Below are positions 1 through 8,210 of a DNA stretch of 64,000 bases, in pieces. The translations under genes were made by a program, and so were the position numbers. Under the pieces are notes generated by a model. That model was not told where the DNA came from. It saw only the letters and a list, made by a program, of their open reading frames with translations, and searched no databases. The DNA comes from Photorhabdus khanii NC19. GTDB lineage: Bacteria; Pseudomonadota; Gammaproteobacteria; Enterobacterales; Enterobacteriaceae. Location: positions 301,642 through 365,641 of the forward strand of contig NZ_AYSJ01000004.1 of the NCBI RefSeq assembly GCF_000517265.1, given 5' to 3'. Numbering within the stretch: the first letter of the stretch is position 1; each line of letters starts with the position of its first letter.

Positions 1-294
1 CTGGGCGTGAAACAGCAAAAACAGCGGTGAGACGCGAAAGATATCCTGGCTGGAAAAATACATCCGTTCCAGCACAGACCAGAAGGCTGGCTCATCAATC
101 AGTGCTTGCAAGTGCGCTTTACAATCATCGCGAAACTTATCGGGATCGTAAGCTTCGATTTTACGTTTAAGGGCATAGCTAAGTACCAAGCCAGTCACGA
201 ATTGCTAGTCAATATTATTGTTTTTATTGCGTACAGGCAGGTAGCTATCAAGTTGATTGTTACCCACTTTTAACGTTGTTGAGATGGGATACAT
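1..294 (-). pseudogene. dptG: dptG, 5' part, with premature stop (runs off the window)
   Basis: Assigned by position directly downstream of dptF (4 bases between them), where dptG lies in DptFGH restriction operons. Translation from the ATG at 292-294 gives MYPISTTLKVGNN and continues to codon 30, which is TAG (205-207). The same frame is then open to the window edge and reads FVTGLVLSYALKRKIEAYD, so one base change, for example TGG to TAG, explains the defect. DptG is one of three proteins thought to cut DNA lacking phosphorothioate marks. If the stop is real, restriction is probably lost in this strain. A sequencing error or suppression is possible. The family call rests on context, since the visible piece is short. 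Confidence 0.6.
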
Positions 295-298
295 TCTG

Positions 299-1948
299 CT
301 ATCCCTCCATACCGCTAATGGTGATCATATCGTCATCCGCCCTTGCGCTATAAACCCGCTGCCCGCTATCATAAAATTTTATTTCACTGTTGGATTTGGC
401 CTGTTCCGCGATCAACTCGACAATTTCATCCAGTAACACAATGGCATTTTTGTCGTATTTATTCGGGCGATAGCCGTTATTTAGTTTGTTCAAGAGCTCA
501 AACAGATTAAGTCCGATACGGATGGGCAGCAGTGAGTTTTGCCCCACTTTTAAATGAGCATCGAAACAGGTTGGGTGAGCCGTGTTTTTCTTGAAAATTG
601 CGTCCCAGTCTGGTTTCAGCGCCACCGGAGCTGTGATTTTAACCCCACCAAATTCGCCTAAAAAGAACTCTTCCTTTTGCATGCTTAATTCTGGCGCTTT
701 GCGGTTCGCATAGCGCTGAATGCCAGCGATAAGCTCGGAAGTGTAAAATCGATGCAAAGCTTTTTTCTGTTCTGATTCTGCTGTGTAGTTTTTATGTAAA
801 TGCCAGATGTGTGAGTAACGTTCAAACAGTGATTCATTAAAAAACACCAAAAAATCCCGGTGATAATCATTCCCCAGAGGCTCATGTTGTAATAACCAGA
901 AAAGTCGAATCAATGAAGCAGCATCCCCCGGCTTAACATTCTGGCGATCAAATTTAATGTGTAATTGCTCAAGCGTTGCTAAAAAATCATCCAGTTTAGG
1001 ATCTATTAGCCCAAGCTCATATCGCAAAATGAACTGATCGAGTTCATAGGTATGCAATCTGGCAGGATCAAAATCAGAGACCTTTTTAATCAAATCATTC
1101 TCTGCGCCGGTGAAGAGGTTATCAAATAAGTAGCCCGGCCCCATCAGCAGATGATGCAAAAAATCCAGTAATGTTCTCGTGGTAACAAATTGGTCTTTAA
1201 TTAGCCTGGCTTTAAATAATTGCGTAATTAATACATTCTGAACTCCGGGCATACGGAGTAGTTTAAAGTTAGCAAGTGTCTTTAAATCATGCCCTGTTGC
1301 CTCATCACGTCGAAAAATAGTGTAAAACAGATTGTTATCATCATCGCAAGTTAAATTATCTAATAATGCTTTAATAAAGGGGGAATATTGTTTATCTTCA
1401 TCAAACTGGAACTTCGGATAGTCTTCAAAATCAAAAAAATAACAATTTTCATTGCGGTAAGGGCCACGCTCTTCTCGCTGTTTCGACAGAAATAAATCAA
1501 TAGCAGCTCGGATTGCCTTGTGGCACTTAGCCCCTTCTCTGGCAAAATTAGCAAGCATCCCCGTGTTGATGCCGATGAGTAACGGGCGTGATTGCGGGTG
1601 ATGATTACAAAATAAATCATTCAATGCATCAATGGCTGACTGTCGGGGAGCAAAGCTATGCGTGGCGTCCAGATGAAAGCTAAATCGCTGCTGATAACGC
1701 AGCACTGACTGGCAGCGGGTCAAAATTTCGGACTTACCATCCCCGCTGCTGCCACATAAAAAAATGATCTCGCCAGACTTTGCAATATCCAGGCAACGTT
1801 GTAAATCGGTTTCAATCTCTTGTTTAACAAAGAGTTGCTCTTTTAACTCATCGAACACGTCCCTTGGTCGATCAGTCTCCGTCGTTACGGAAAATGAAGA
1901 GGACTTAGCAAGTACACCCAACGCTTTACGTAATGTGATTGCGCTCAT
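299..1948 (-). CDS. dptF: DNA phosphorothioation-dependent restriction protein DptF
   Basis: A 549-residue protein with an N-terminal P-loop, GSSGDGKS at residues 66-73, which suggests an ATP-using component. Sequence and layout match DptF of the DptFGH system, which restricts DNA that lacks the phosphorothioate marks made by the Dnd/Dpt modification genes. The start ATG (1946-1948) is followed by MSAITLRKALGV. The next gene, dptG, begins only 4 bases downstream, so the two form an operon. No dndBCDE modification genes lie to the right, where there is a decayed integrase; they would have to be to the left of the window or missing. The gene is intact although its partner dptG has a stop. Confidence 0.85.
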   Translation of the reverse strand: MSAITLRKALGVLAKSSSFSVTTETDRPRDVFDELKEQLFVKQEIETDLQRCLDIAKSGEIIFLCGSSGDGKSEILTRCQSVLRYQQRFSFHLDATHSFAPRQSAIDALNDLFCNHHPQSRPLLIGINTGMLANFAREGAKCHKAIRAAIDLFLSKQREERGPYRNENCYFFDFEDYPKFQFDEDKQYSPFIKALLDNLTCDDDNNLFYTIFRRDEATGHDLKTLANFKLLRMPGVQNVLITQLFKARLIKDQFVTTRTLLDFLHHLLMGPGYLFDNLFTGAENDLIKKVSDFDPARLHTYELDQFILRYELGLIDPKLDDFLATLEQLHIKFDRQNVKPGDAASLIRLFWLLQHEPLGNDYHRDFLVFFNESLFERYSHIWHLHKNYTAESEQKKALHRFYTSELIAGIQRYANRKAPELSMQKEEFFLGEFGGVKITAPVALKPDWDAIFKKNTAHPTCFDAHLKVGQNSLLPIRIGLNLFELLNKLNNGYRPNKYDKNAIVLLDEIVELIAEQAKSNSEIKFYDSGQRVYSARADDDMITISGMEG

Positions 1949-2086
1949 AACCGTATGGTCTCGAAGGAAAAATAATAACCATTTTATATAAATGAGTACA
2001 TTATCTCTACCTAACTTTGTAATGTCTGAGTTGATGTCGCATCTCCCATTTTGATGGGAAGCCAGGAATTCACTCCTGACCTATTA

Positions 2087-3341
2087 TTAGAAATTTATTT
2101 TCGCGAAATCAAACAGACTCACCACCTTCTCCCTATTCGCATCTAAGAAATCAGCCCACCACTGCAACATCAACCTCCGCTCATCCAGATGCTCTGCCTT
2201 ATGAATGTAAGCCGCCCGCACGGAGTTACGTTCCATATGGCTCATCTGCCGCTCTATCGTATCCCTCGACCACAACCCCGATTCGATCAACGAGCTACAA
2301 GCCATCGTCCTGAAACCATGCCCGCAAATCTCAACTTTCGTGTCATAGCCCATCACCCACAGCGCCTTATTCGCAGTGTTTTCACTCATCGGCTTACGAG
2401 AATAATGATCGCCAATAAAAATCAGCTCACGATCGCCACTGAACTTATGAATCTGCTTAAGGATTGCTAATGCCGACGGGACAACGGCACCAGATGAAGA
2501 GTACGCATTTTCGATCCACGGTGAAAATGCTTAATGCCTTCTAACGGTTCACGTTCAGATGGAATGATCCACATTGCCGTTTCAAAATCGATCTCCGACC
2601 AGCGAGCAAATCGTAGCTCACTGGAGCGGATGAAGATCAACAATGTAAGCTCAACAGCTAACCGGATCAAAGGTCGCCCCGAATAGCCATCAATGCGATG
2701 AAGTAATTCAGAGATTCGCTTTAGCTCAAGCGCCGGACGATGGACACGATTACTTGAAGCTACTGCTCCTACCATTTCTTGTACAGGGTTATAGTCAATT
2801 AAGTCACTCTGCACCGCATAACTCATAATAGCGGTTGTGCGCTGCTGAAAACGTGAAGCCACTTCGAAGCGGCCCGTAGCCTCGACCACTTTGATTGGAG
2901 CGAGAAGATCGCGAGTTTTCAACTCTTCAATACTGCGCTTTCCAATTGCCTGAAAGAAATTATCCTCCAGACTCTTAAGCACACGCCGACTATGCTCTTC
3001 CGACCATTTCTTGTTGGCGGCGTGCCAATCTCTGGCAACAGATTCAAAGGTGATGACCTCTTTAGCCTGTTCCTCTTTCACGGCATGCTTATGCTCACGA
3101 GGATCGATACCCGCTGCAACAAGCTTCCTTGCGGCTTCTCGTTTTTGTCTGGCATCTGCCAACGATGTTTCAGGATAAATACCGAATGCCATCAGGTGTT
3201 GCCTACCGCCAAAACGGAAGCGAAAGCGCTAGTATTTGGAGCCATTAGGGTGTATCAGCAAAAACATGCCATCACCATCGACGAACGAGTATTCCTTTGC
3301 TTAGGTTTTGCAGAACGCACCTTGATATCAGTCAAGGCCAT
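2087..3341 (-). pseudogene. P4-type tyrosine integrase, decayed
   Basis: Three pieces in different frames together rebuild a phage P4/CP4-type integrase closely related to the intact one at 16808-18061. The N-terminus (MALTDIKVRSAKPK from 3341) shifts frame near 3298. A TAG at 3229-3231 sits where TGG is expected (SKYW). A second single-base loss near 2474 separates the central part (2467-3192) from the catalytic end (2087-2389), which keeps the HGFR and AAYIHKAEHL motifs. With two frameshifts and one stop it cannot be active. It lies immediately left of the degenerate tRNA end at 3539, the normal place for an island integrase, and it therefore marks the right edge of the dpt island. Confidence 0.9.
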
Positions 3342-3714
3342 GATGGTAATCCTTCCATATGCTGCCGTGAGTATACAAGCGTTATCGAACCAGCATATAT
3401 ACTCGCTTCTATACTCACATGCATGTTGATGTGGGGTAACTCAGATTGATGTAAATTGAATGAAAACCGGGGAGAAACCTTACGGGGACTGGGTTTTAGG
3501 CATAAAAAAACGTCAGTAAACGTCGATTTCGTACTAGATGGTGCGCAGGCCGGACTCGCACATAATGATTAATCCTTTGATTTAAAAACAATAAAAAATA
3601 ACTTTTAGATAATATACCAACATCGATACCAACACATTAAATCGTTGATTTTGGGACTCGAATCGGGGCAAGAATTACCTGGGAAGATACTAATAATCGA
3701 GCACAACTCTGTCG
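3342..3714. other. Spacer between the dpt island and the AbiE island
   Basis: No gene is seen in these 373 bases. The stretch holds the att-like tRNA remnant at 3539-3561. Just before it, an A-run followed by cgtcagtaaacgtc (about 3504-3524) resembles the leuX-proximal hairpin that is also found near 9888-9903. Confidence 0.5.
3539..3561 (-). repeat. Degenerate att site (tRNA-Leu 3' end copy 1)
   Basis: This 23-base stretch matches the last bases of the tRNA-Leu gene at 18227-18250 except for one missing c and two other changes (it contains gcaggccggactcg). It is the left boundary of the 3.5-9.9 kb island and the right boundary of the dpt island. The 35 bases before it also resemble the 35 bases before the second copy at 9919. 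Confidence 0.7.
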
Positions 3715-4665
3715 CTATGCATCAACTACATTTAATGCCGTTCGGCGAAAACAGGCATAGGCCTCTTCCCAGGAAACGTGGCTTTCGCCGAATACCATTG
3801 GTGTGACAAACTGCAGATAGCGTTCCTTATAAACAGGATTGCTCACGAGTTCTTCCAGCCCCCTTTTCAGTTCTTCAACAGGTGATTCGCAGAACTCAGG
3901 GTACTGGGCACCATAACGTTCAATATCCTGTTCAATGCATTCCTGCACGAAGTGCTTCAAAACAGGAACATCAGCACCTTTCTCTCTAACAATACAAAAA
4001 TTGTCGTAGATATGACGCACCAATGATTCATCCACTGCTCGTTCCACATCACGCATACTTGCAGCCGTTCTGCGCATCATCGAGATCAGCTTTTCAGCCT
4101 GCGTGCTGGCGATAGTTGCACAGGGAAAAGCCCTTACTACTTCGCCTTTCTTTGTTAGATCCATTACCAATGAGCTAATAGCGCGGTTTTCCGCAGCCTC
4201 AAGCAAATCCGTTTCCATTAGTTCCAGTTTGATAAATGGCCTTAAGCAGGGAGCTTGTGCATATTCCTGCGGGTAACGCACCGGAATTTCATTATAGCGA
4301 TATTCATCACGAGTAACCTTTGGGTACTCTTCATCCATGCGAAACGTATCTGAGGCGGCAATCGTTTCGATAATGATCTGAATAACACCTTTACGGATTT
4401 TTTTACGCTGCCCCCTGGAATATTGCTGGAAAAAACCGGCGACAGGGACAAGCTTAATGTCCACGTCCTCCGACATCCTGTTCAAAGATATCCCCGCTTT
4501 TGACAATGCAGTTCCACCGGCAAAAACCAGTTGATGCGTATCAAAAGACAGAGGCTGGAGCAATCGCAATAACTCAACGATGTAATAATCTTTCTCTACA
4601 ATTGCAACTGATTCAATGCCCAGAGCATCGGCAACGTCTGGGAATAGCTTTGTTAAATCATCCAT
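3715..4665 (-). CDS. abiEii: AbiEii/AbiGii-type nucleotidyltransferase toxin
   Basis: A 316-residue protein of the AbiEii/AbiGii family. The family signature is visible near the N-terminus: GGTALSKAG at about residues 50-58, then SEDVDIKL at about 65-72, which carries the acidic metal-binding residues of a nucleotidyltransferase. AbiEii proteins are growth-arresting toxins of type IV toxin-antitoxin modules and can stop phage infection; MenT-type relatives modify tRNA. The start overlaps the end of the antitoxin gene by 8 bases (ATGGATGA), so translation is probably coupled. Both genes look intact. The tRNA-modifying activity is inferred from relatives. Confidence 0.85.
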   Translation of the reverse strand: MDDLTKLFPDVADALGIESVAIVEKDYYIVELLRLLQPLSFDTHQLVFAGGTALSKAGISLNRMSEDVDIKLVPVAGFFQQYSRGQRKKIRKGVIQIIIETIAASDTFRMDEEYPKVTRDEYRYNEIPVRYPQEYAQAPCLRPFIKLELMETDLLEAAENRAISSLVMDLTKKGEVVRAFPCATIASTQAEKLISMMRRTAASMRDVERAVDESLVRHIYDNFCIVREKGADVPVLKHFVQECIEQDIERYGAQYPEFCESPVEELKRGLEELVSNPVYKERYLQFVTPMVFGESHVSWEEAYACFRRTALNVVDA

Positions 4666-5053
4666 TTAATTTGCTGTTCCCTACTGACAACGTTCTCTTA
4701 AAACGTGGTGAGGTTTTGATTTCCAGTGACGCGGGGATTTGAGTGGATTTACCGCTATTATAAGCGCTTGTTGCTCCTACCAGGCGGTAATCCACTTTCA
4801 AGCGGTCCAACGCTTCAATCACTACCGCAGCAGAACCTCCGGGAGCAGCAGGCATCAACTTACCGGTAATCGCATTTTTCCGCGCTTTGGTGTAGACGCC
4901 ATAACCTACTTTCAGCAGTTGCCCTTCCTTCACCAGTTCACGCAGTGCTCTGCCAATTTGATCGTAGCCAGCAAGATCTTTGAAATCGTCACGAGTGAAA
5001 ACATAACGCTTTGAGCGTTTCAGTCGTGACTGAATACGAGCTTTTGTGGTCAT
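4658..5053 (-). CDS. abiEi: AbiEi-type antitoxin (DUF6088-like)
   Basis: A 131-residue protein placed directly upstream of the AbiEii toxin and overlapping it by 8 bases. The N-terminal 60 residues look like a winged helix (YVFTRDDFKDLAGYDQIGRA), as in the AbiEi/DUF6088 antitoxins that repress their own operon. The C-terminal half (KVDYRLVGATSAYNSGKST) fits the AbiEi antitoxin domain. Two direct repeats 31-54 bases upstream of the start could be its operator. The antitoxin is expected to neutralise the toxin without a stable complex, as in other type IV systems; this is family knowledge and cannot be read from the sequence. Confidence 0.8.
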   Translation of the reverse strand: MTTKARIQSRLKRSKRYVFTRDDFKDLAGYDQIGRALRELVKEGQLLKVGYGVYTKARKNAITGKLMPAAPGGSAAVVIEALDRLKVDYRLVGATSAYNSGKSTQIPASLEIKTSPRFKRTLSVGNSKLNG

Positions 5054-5083
5054 GCTATCCTCCTTTGGTCATTTCTTCATCAT

Positions 5084-5121
5084 AGCAAACATACGACATT
5101 TTTAACAGCAAACATACGACA
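5084..5121 (-). promoter_or_regulatory. Direct-repeat operator upstream of the AbiE operon
   Basis: The 15-base unit agcaaacatacgaca occurs perfectly at 5084-5098 and again at 5107-5121, a 23-base period, in the promoter region of the AbiEi gene. AbiEi-type antitoxins bind repeats in their own promoter, so this pair is a likely autoregulation site. Confidence 0.55.
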
Positions 5122-5127
5122 CTTAAC

Positions 5128-5961
5128 TTACCCTGCAGCCAGTATTCGCGGGTAGTGTTTAGCAATGATGTCGTTCATCCTCTCAACCAACTCCAGGCGT
5201 TTGAAGGTCAAGTGCGCAGTGCCCTTTTGATAGTAACGAATGCTGAAGAACTCATCTTCGTAAACTTCCTTCGCCGGGTTATCACGAATATGCTCCATCA
5301 ACCGGATAGAGATATCACCACGATTGTCAGATATCGGTTTACCATCGAGCAGAAAAAGCATTCTTTCAAGATCTGCCAGTTGATCCCGCCGCCAACCCCA
5401 GCTGAGGCTAAAACCCCAGCGGTTATGCGTCACCAGATTGTTAATGATAATCTTCTTACCGAAGCTGAAAGGACTATTGGTTTTATAATCCCATGACAGC
5501 CCTTTGAAAACATTAATAATGCCGCGTTCAAACACATCTATTTTGTTCAGATGCAACTGCTCAAAGGTACTGAGTATATTCGCCTCGCTGATTGCAGGAA
5601 GATCGCCTTCCTCTAGGTTCTTATGCCACTGGTCGCGAGCTTGCGCATCCATTAGCGACATCATGCCAGATTTCAACATTAAATCGCGCCAGATACTGCG
5701 GTCGATATTACGGGTGATAGCAGGCATCGCTTTATCAGCCTTTTCAGTCAGCCAACTGTCGTAACGATGTCCAGCTTTCATCGCCCAGCCTTGCGCTGTA
5801 CCACCGCCGATTTCTGAGGTTAACCGTGAAATGGCATCAAGCTGCTCGATGATCTGTTTAATCTGCATAAGTGCGGAATCGCGACCAGTGACAATGCGTT
5901 CCATACTGGTCGAAAGGATGAGTTCGCTGTGTTCCGTTAACACATCGGGTTCTGTTTGCAT
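5128..5961 (-). CDS. DUF4942 domain-containing protein
   Basis: A 277-residue protein that I recognise as the DUF4942 family, common in CP4-type islands of enterobacteria next to CbtA toxin genes, exactly as here. The C-terminal half carries the conserved stretch NNLVTHNRWGFSLSWGWRRD (about residues 178-197) and a long region ending in YEDEFFSIRYYQKGTAHLTF. No catalytic motif is obvious to me and the function is unknown. It lies 113 bases downstream of cbtA and may be co-transcribed with it. The translated ATG is at 5959-5961. Confidence 0.75.
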   Translation of the reverse strand: MQTEPDVLTEHSELILSTSMERIVTGRDSALMQIKQIIEQLDAISRLTSEIGGGTAQGWAMKAGHRYDSWLTEKADKAMPAITRNIDRSIWRDLMLKSGMMSLMDAQARDQWHKNLEEGDLPAISEANILSTFEQLHLNKIDVFERGIINVFKGLSWDYKTNSPFSFGKKIIINNLVTHNRWGFSLSWGWRRDQLADLERMLFLLDGKPISDNRGDISIRLMEHIRDNPAKEVYEDEFFSIRYYQKGTAHLTFKRLELVERMNDIIAKHYPRILAAG

Positions 5962-6074
5962 CGTTAATCGTCCATAAAAGCAAATGCGCCTGCCGGGAGT
6001 GGCAGGCGCATTATGCGATGAATAAAAAGAGTGGAGAGTTCAGAGGTAAAAAACAGGAATGAGGCTCGAAGAAT

Positions 6075-6395
6075 TTACGTATTCATCAGCCCTGTAGCTC
6101 GCCGGGCTCTGAGAATATCGGTAGCTGTCAGGAACGGTGTCTGTTCCTGACAGGTGAATCCCTTTCGGTCAGTACGTACCAGTTCATAGCGCTCAACCAG
6201 GAAATTCACTGCATCAGCAAGCGTGATCCCCGCCTCGATATGTTCCTGGATGGCCGTGTCGTCATGGAATGGCGTGTCGTTGAGTGTAAGGGCGTAATGT
6301 TGCTCTAAAAGATAAGTTAACAGTTGCTGCCAGACCTGGACGGGTGACAGGCGTGACGAAACCGGCACCGTGGCCGGTACAGTTGAAATTTGCAT
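6075..6395 (-). CDS. cbtA: CbtA-family toxin (YkfI/YpjF-like)
   Basis: A 106-residue protein matching the CbtA/YkfI/YpjF toxins of E. coli prophage islands, recognisable from the segment [20 protein letters not shown] (residues 17-36) and from [18 protein letters not shown] further on. These toxins block cell division and shape by acting on FtsZ and MreB. The gene lies 36 bases downstream of its cognate antitoxin gene cbeA. Length is about normal for the family (E. coli proteins are about 110-124 residues). It appears intact. Confidence 0.88.
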   Translation of the reverse strand: MQISTVPATVPVSSRLSPVQVWQQLLTYLLEQHYALTLNDTPFHDDTAIQEHIEAGITLADAVNFLVERYELVRTDRKGFTCQEQTPFLTATDILRARRATGLMNT

Positions 6396-6431
6396 GAGTG
6401 AAGTCCTGATAATAGAAGAAGAGAGAAGGTG

Positions 6432-6767
6432 TTACTGCGTGGCTAAAGCCTGAGGATAGATAGCGATGTAAACGTAGCCGCAACTACCACGGGTATCAGC
6501 TATGCAGGTGAATTCAGCAAGATGAACTGCTACCTGATGTTGCTGTCGTGGATTTAGTTCGCCGGAGCGCAGCATATTTTCCAGTTGTTCTACAAACAGA
6601 GGGAAAGCCAGATCCAGTTTCTGCAGTTGCTCCGGGGTAAAGCTCCCCGTCAAACCAGCCCTGTCAGCCAGGTAATGTAGCCTGTTGCCTTCCTGAACCA
6701 GCCTTGCGCCAAAGCGTGGGGTGATATCGCTTTGCAGTCCCCATTCATGGGGTGGTATTAATGGCAT
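6432..6767 (-). CDS. cbeA: CbeA-family antitoxin (YeeU/YfjZ-like)
   Basis: A 111-residue protein of the YeeU/YfjZ/CbeA family. It begins MPLIPPHEWGLQSDITPRFG and has the typical inner segment FGARLVQEGNRLHYLADRAG. CbeA is the antitoxin of a type IV module: instead of binding the toxin it promotes bundling of FtsZ and MreB filaments and so counteracts CbtA. The order radC-like, cbeA, cbtA, DUF4942 is the same as in CP4-type islands of E. coli. The start ATG is at 6765-6767, 12 bases after the radC-like stop. Confidence 0.88.
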   Translation of the reverse strand: MPLIPPHEWGLQSDITPRFGARLVQEGNRLHYLADRAGLTGSFTPEQLQKLDLAFPLFVEQLENMLRSGELNPRQQHQVAVHLAEFTCIADTRGSCGYVYIAIYPQALATQ

Positions 6768-6779
6768 GAAAACCTCTGT

Positions 6780-7250
6780 TTAAAGCAAACCATGCTCAGC
6801 AAAAGAAACTACTTCGTTCCCAACCACAAGATGATCCAGCACACGCACTTCCACCAGTGCCAACGCTTTCACGATCCGCTGAGTGATATGTTTATCCTGC
6901 TGGCTGATTTCTGTCGTACCGGACGGATGGTTGTGCGCCAGAATTACCGCAGCGGCATTGTGCTTCAGGGCCAATTTAACCACTTCTCGGGGATGCACTT
7001 CGGTATGGCTGAGCGTGCCGGTAAACAGTGTTTCTCGTTCCAGCAGACAATGCTGATTGTCGAGATACATCACGATAAAAACTTCACGCTCCTGATGAAC
7101 CATCTGTAGCTGAAGCCAGGTTTTGGTGAAACTGGTGGAGGTAAATGGCTCACTCGGCTGACGCTGGTATTTCTCCAACAGTCGCAACGCTCGAAGGATG
7201 ACTCGCTGCTCGTTTGCAGGAAATACCGGGGATAAATTGAATGCAGACAT
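6780..7250 (-). CDS. RadC-like JAB-domain protein (YeeS/YfjY type)
   Basis: A 156-residue protein with the JAB/MPN metalloprotease-type motif: [14 protein letters not shown] (H-x-H-P-S-G with a downstream D). These are the metal ligands of the RadC/YeeS/YfjY family. In spite of the RadC name, a role in DNA repair is not established for these island proteins. It sits between DUF932 and cbeA in the standard island order. It is about as long as E. coli YfjY/YeeS and looks intact. Confidence 0.85.
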   Translation of the reverse strand: MSAFNLSPVFPANEQRVILRALRLLEKYQRQPSEPFTSTSFTKTWLQLQMVHQEREVFIVMYLDNQHCLLERETLFTGTLSHTEVHPREVVKLALKHNAAAVILAHNHPSGTTEISQQDKHITQRIVKALALVEVRVLDHLVVGNEVVSFAEHGLL

Positions 7251-7315
7251 AATTGTTCCTTAAAACAAAAAGCCCCGCTGGTTTATTAGCAGGGCCTGAA
7301 GGATTATAAAAAGGT

Positions 7316-8137
7316 TCATGAAGCAAGCTGCAGCGTATTCTCGGCCATCACCCACAGGGCACGATTAAGCTTCACATCACCGTCGATACCTTTAACGCCG
7401 CGTGTGTGGGCGCGTTTACCTTTGGTCGTTCGCCCCGACAGTCCACCTTTAATCAGGTTTTCCTGAATGCGCTGGTACGTGGTCCACAGATCGTTGCTCT
7501 CGTCCTGCCAGCGGCGCGGGGAAAGGATTTGTGATTCAGTGACCGGCTGGTGCTCCTCGCCAAAGCGATAGGTTAATGCTGCTTTCGCCATTGCTTGTTG
7601 TGCTGATGGAGGTAACAAAAGTGACTGCATAGCATCGCGCTTCTCTTCCACCCGGTCAAAAATCCCCAGTACTTCGTAAGCCCCTTCAATGACTTTCTCC
7701 ACCACGTTACCCTTATGGGGGACACGCACCTCACCAAAACTCTCACCGCAAATCAGTCCATTTTGGCAAACCGATCTGAATAGACCCGGCAGTATCTGGT
7801 ATGAACTGGAGCCGTCGTGACTGTTAAGTAGAATAATTTCTGGCACCTGCTTGCCGGTGATTTGTCCTTCGCGGCGAAGGCGCAGCATGTGTTTGGTGTG
7901 CTCACGCTTGCTCTGGTCGCACACGCGGGTCTGGCAGGCAAAGAACAGCTGGAAGCCTTCTCGCTGCAAATTATCTAGCAGGGTAATGGTCGGGATGTAA
8001 GTGTATCGGTCGCTGCGTGATTCATGTTTCTCCTCGCTGAAGACACTTGGCACGTAATGCGCCAGTTCATCACGGGTTAGAGGGCGGTCACGACGTACAA
8101 CATTGGCCGCACCAAAGCGGCTGGCTAATCGAGTCAT
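7316..8137 (-). CDS. DUF932 domain-containing protein (YfjQ/YubP-like)
   Basis: A 273-residue protein of the DUF932 family found in CP4-type islands (E. coli YfjQ) and on plasmids. The opening MTRLASRFGAANVVRRDRPL and the segment GLFRSVCQNGLICGE are characteristic. DUF932 is related to phage/plasmid genes of unknown function. It is the first gene of the leftward set DUF932 - radC-like - cbeA - cbtA - DUF4942. Upstream (8,160-8,200) there is a strong hairpin, ggccatgc...gcatggcc. I cannot assign a biochemical role. Confidence 0.8.
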   Translation of the reverse strand: MTRLASRFGAANVVRRDRPLTRDELAHYVPSVFSEEKHESRSDRYTYIPTITLLDNLQREGFQLFFACQTRVCDQSKREHTKHMLRLRREGQITGKQVPEIILLNSHDGSSSYQILPGLFRSVCQNGLICGESFGEVRVPHKGNVVEKVIEGAYEVLGIFDRVEEKRDAMQSLLLPPSAQQAMAKAALTYRFGEEHQPVTESQILSPRRWQDESNDLWTTYQRIQENLIKGGLSGRTTKGKRAHTRGVKGIDGDVKLNRALWVMAENTLQLAS

Positions 8138-8210
8138 AGCTAATTCCTTATATGGAGATTAAAGACAAAAAGGCCATGCTTCCCGAAGGAGGCATGGCCC
8201 CAGATTATTG

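Noticed and set aside
685..885. Reading frame on the other frame of dptF
   Set aside because: It lies wholly inside dptF and shows no known family; a shadow frame.
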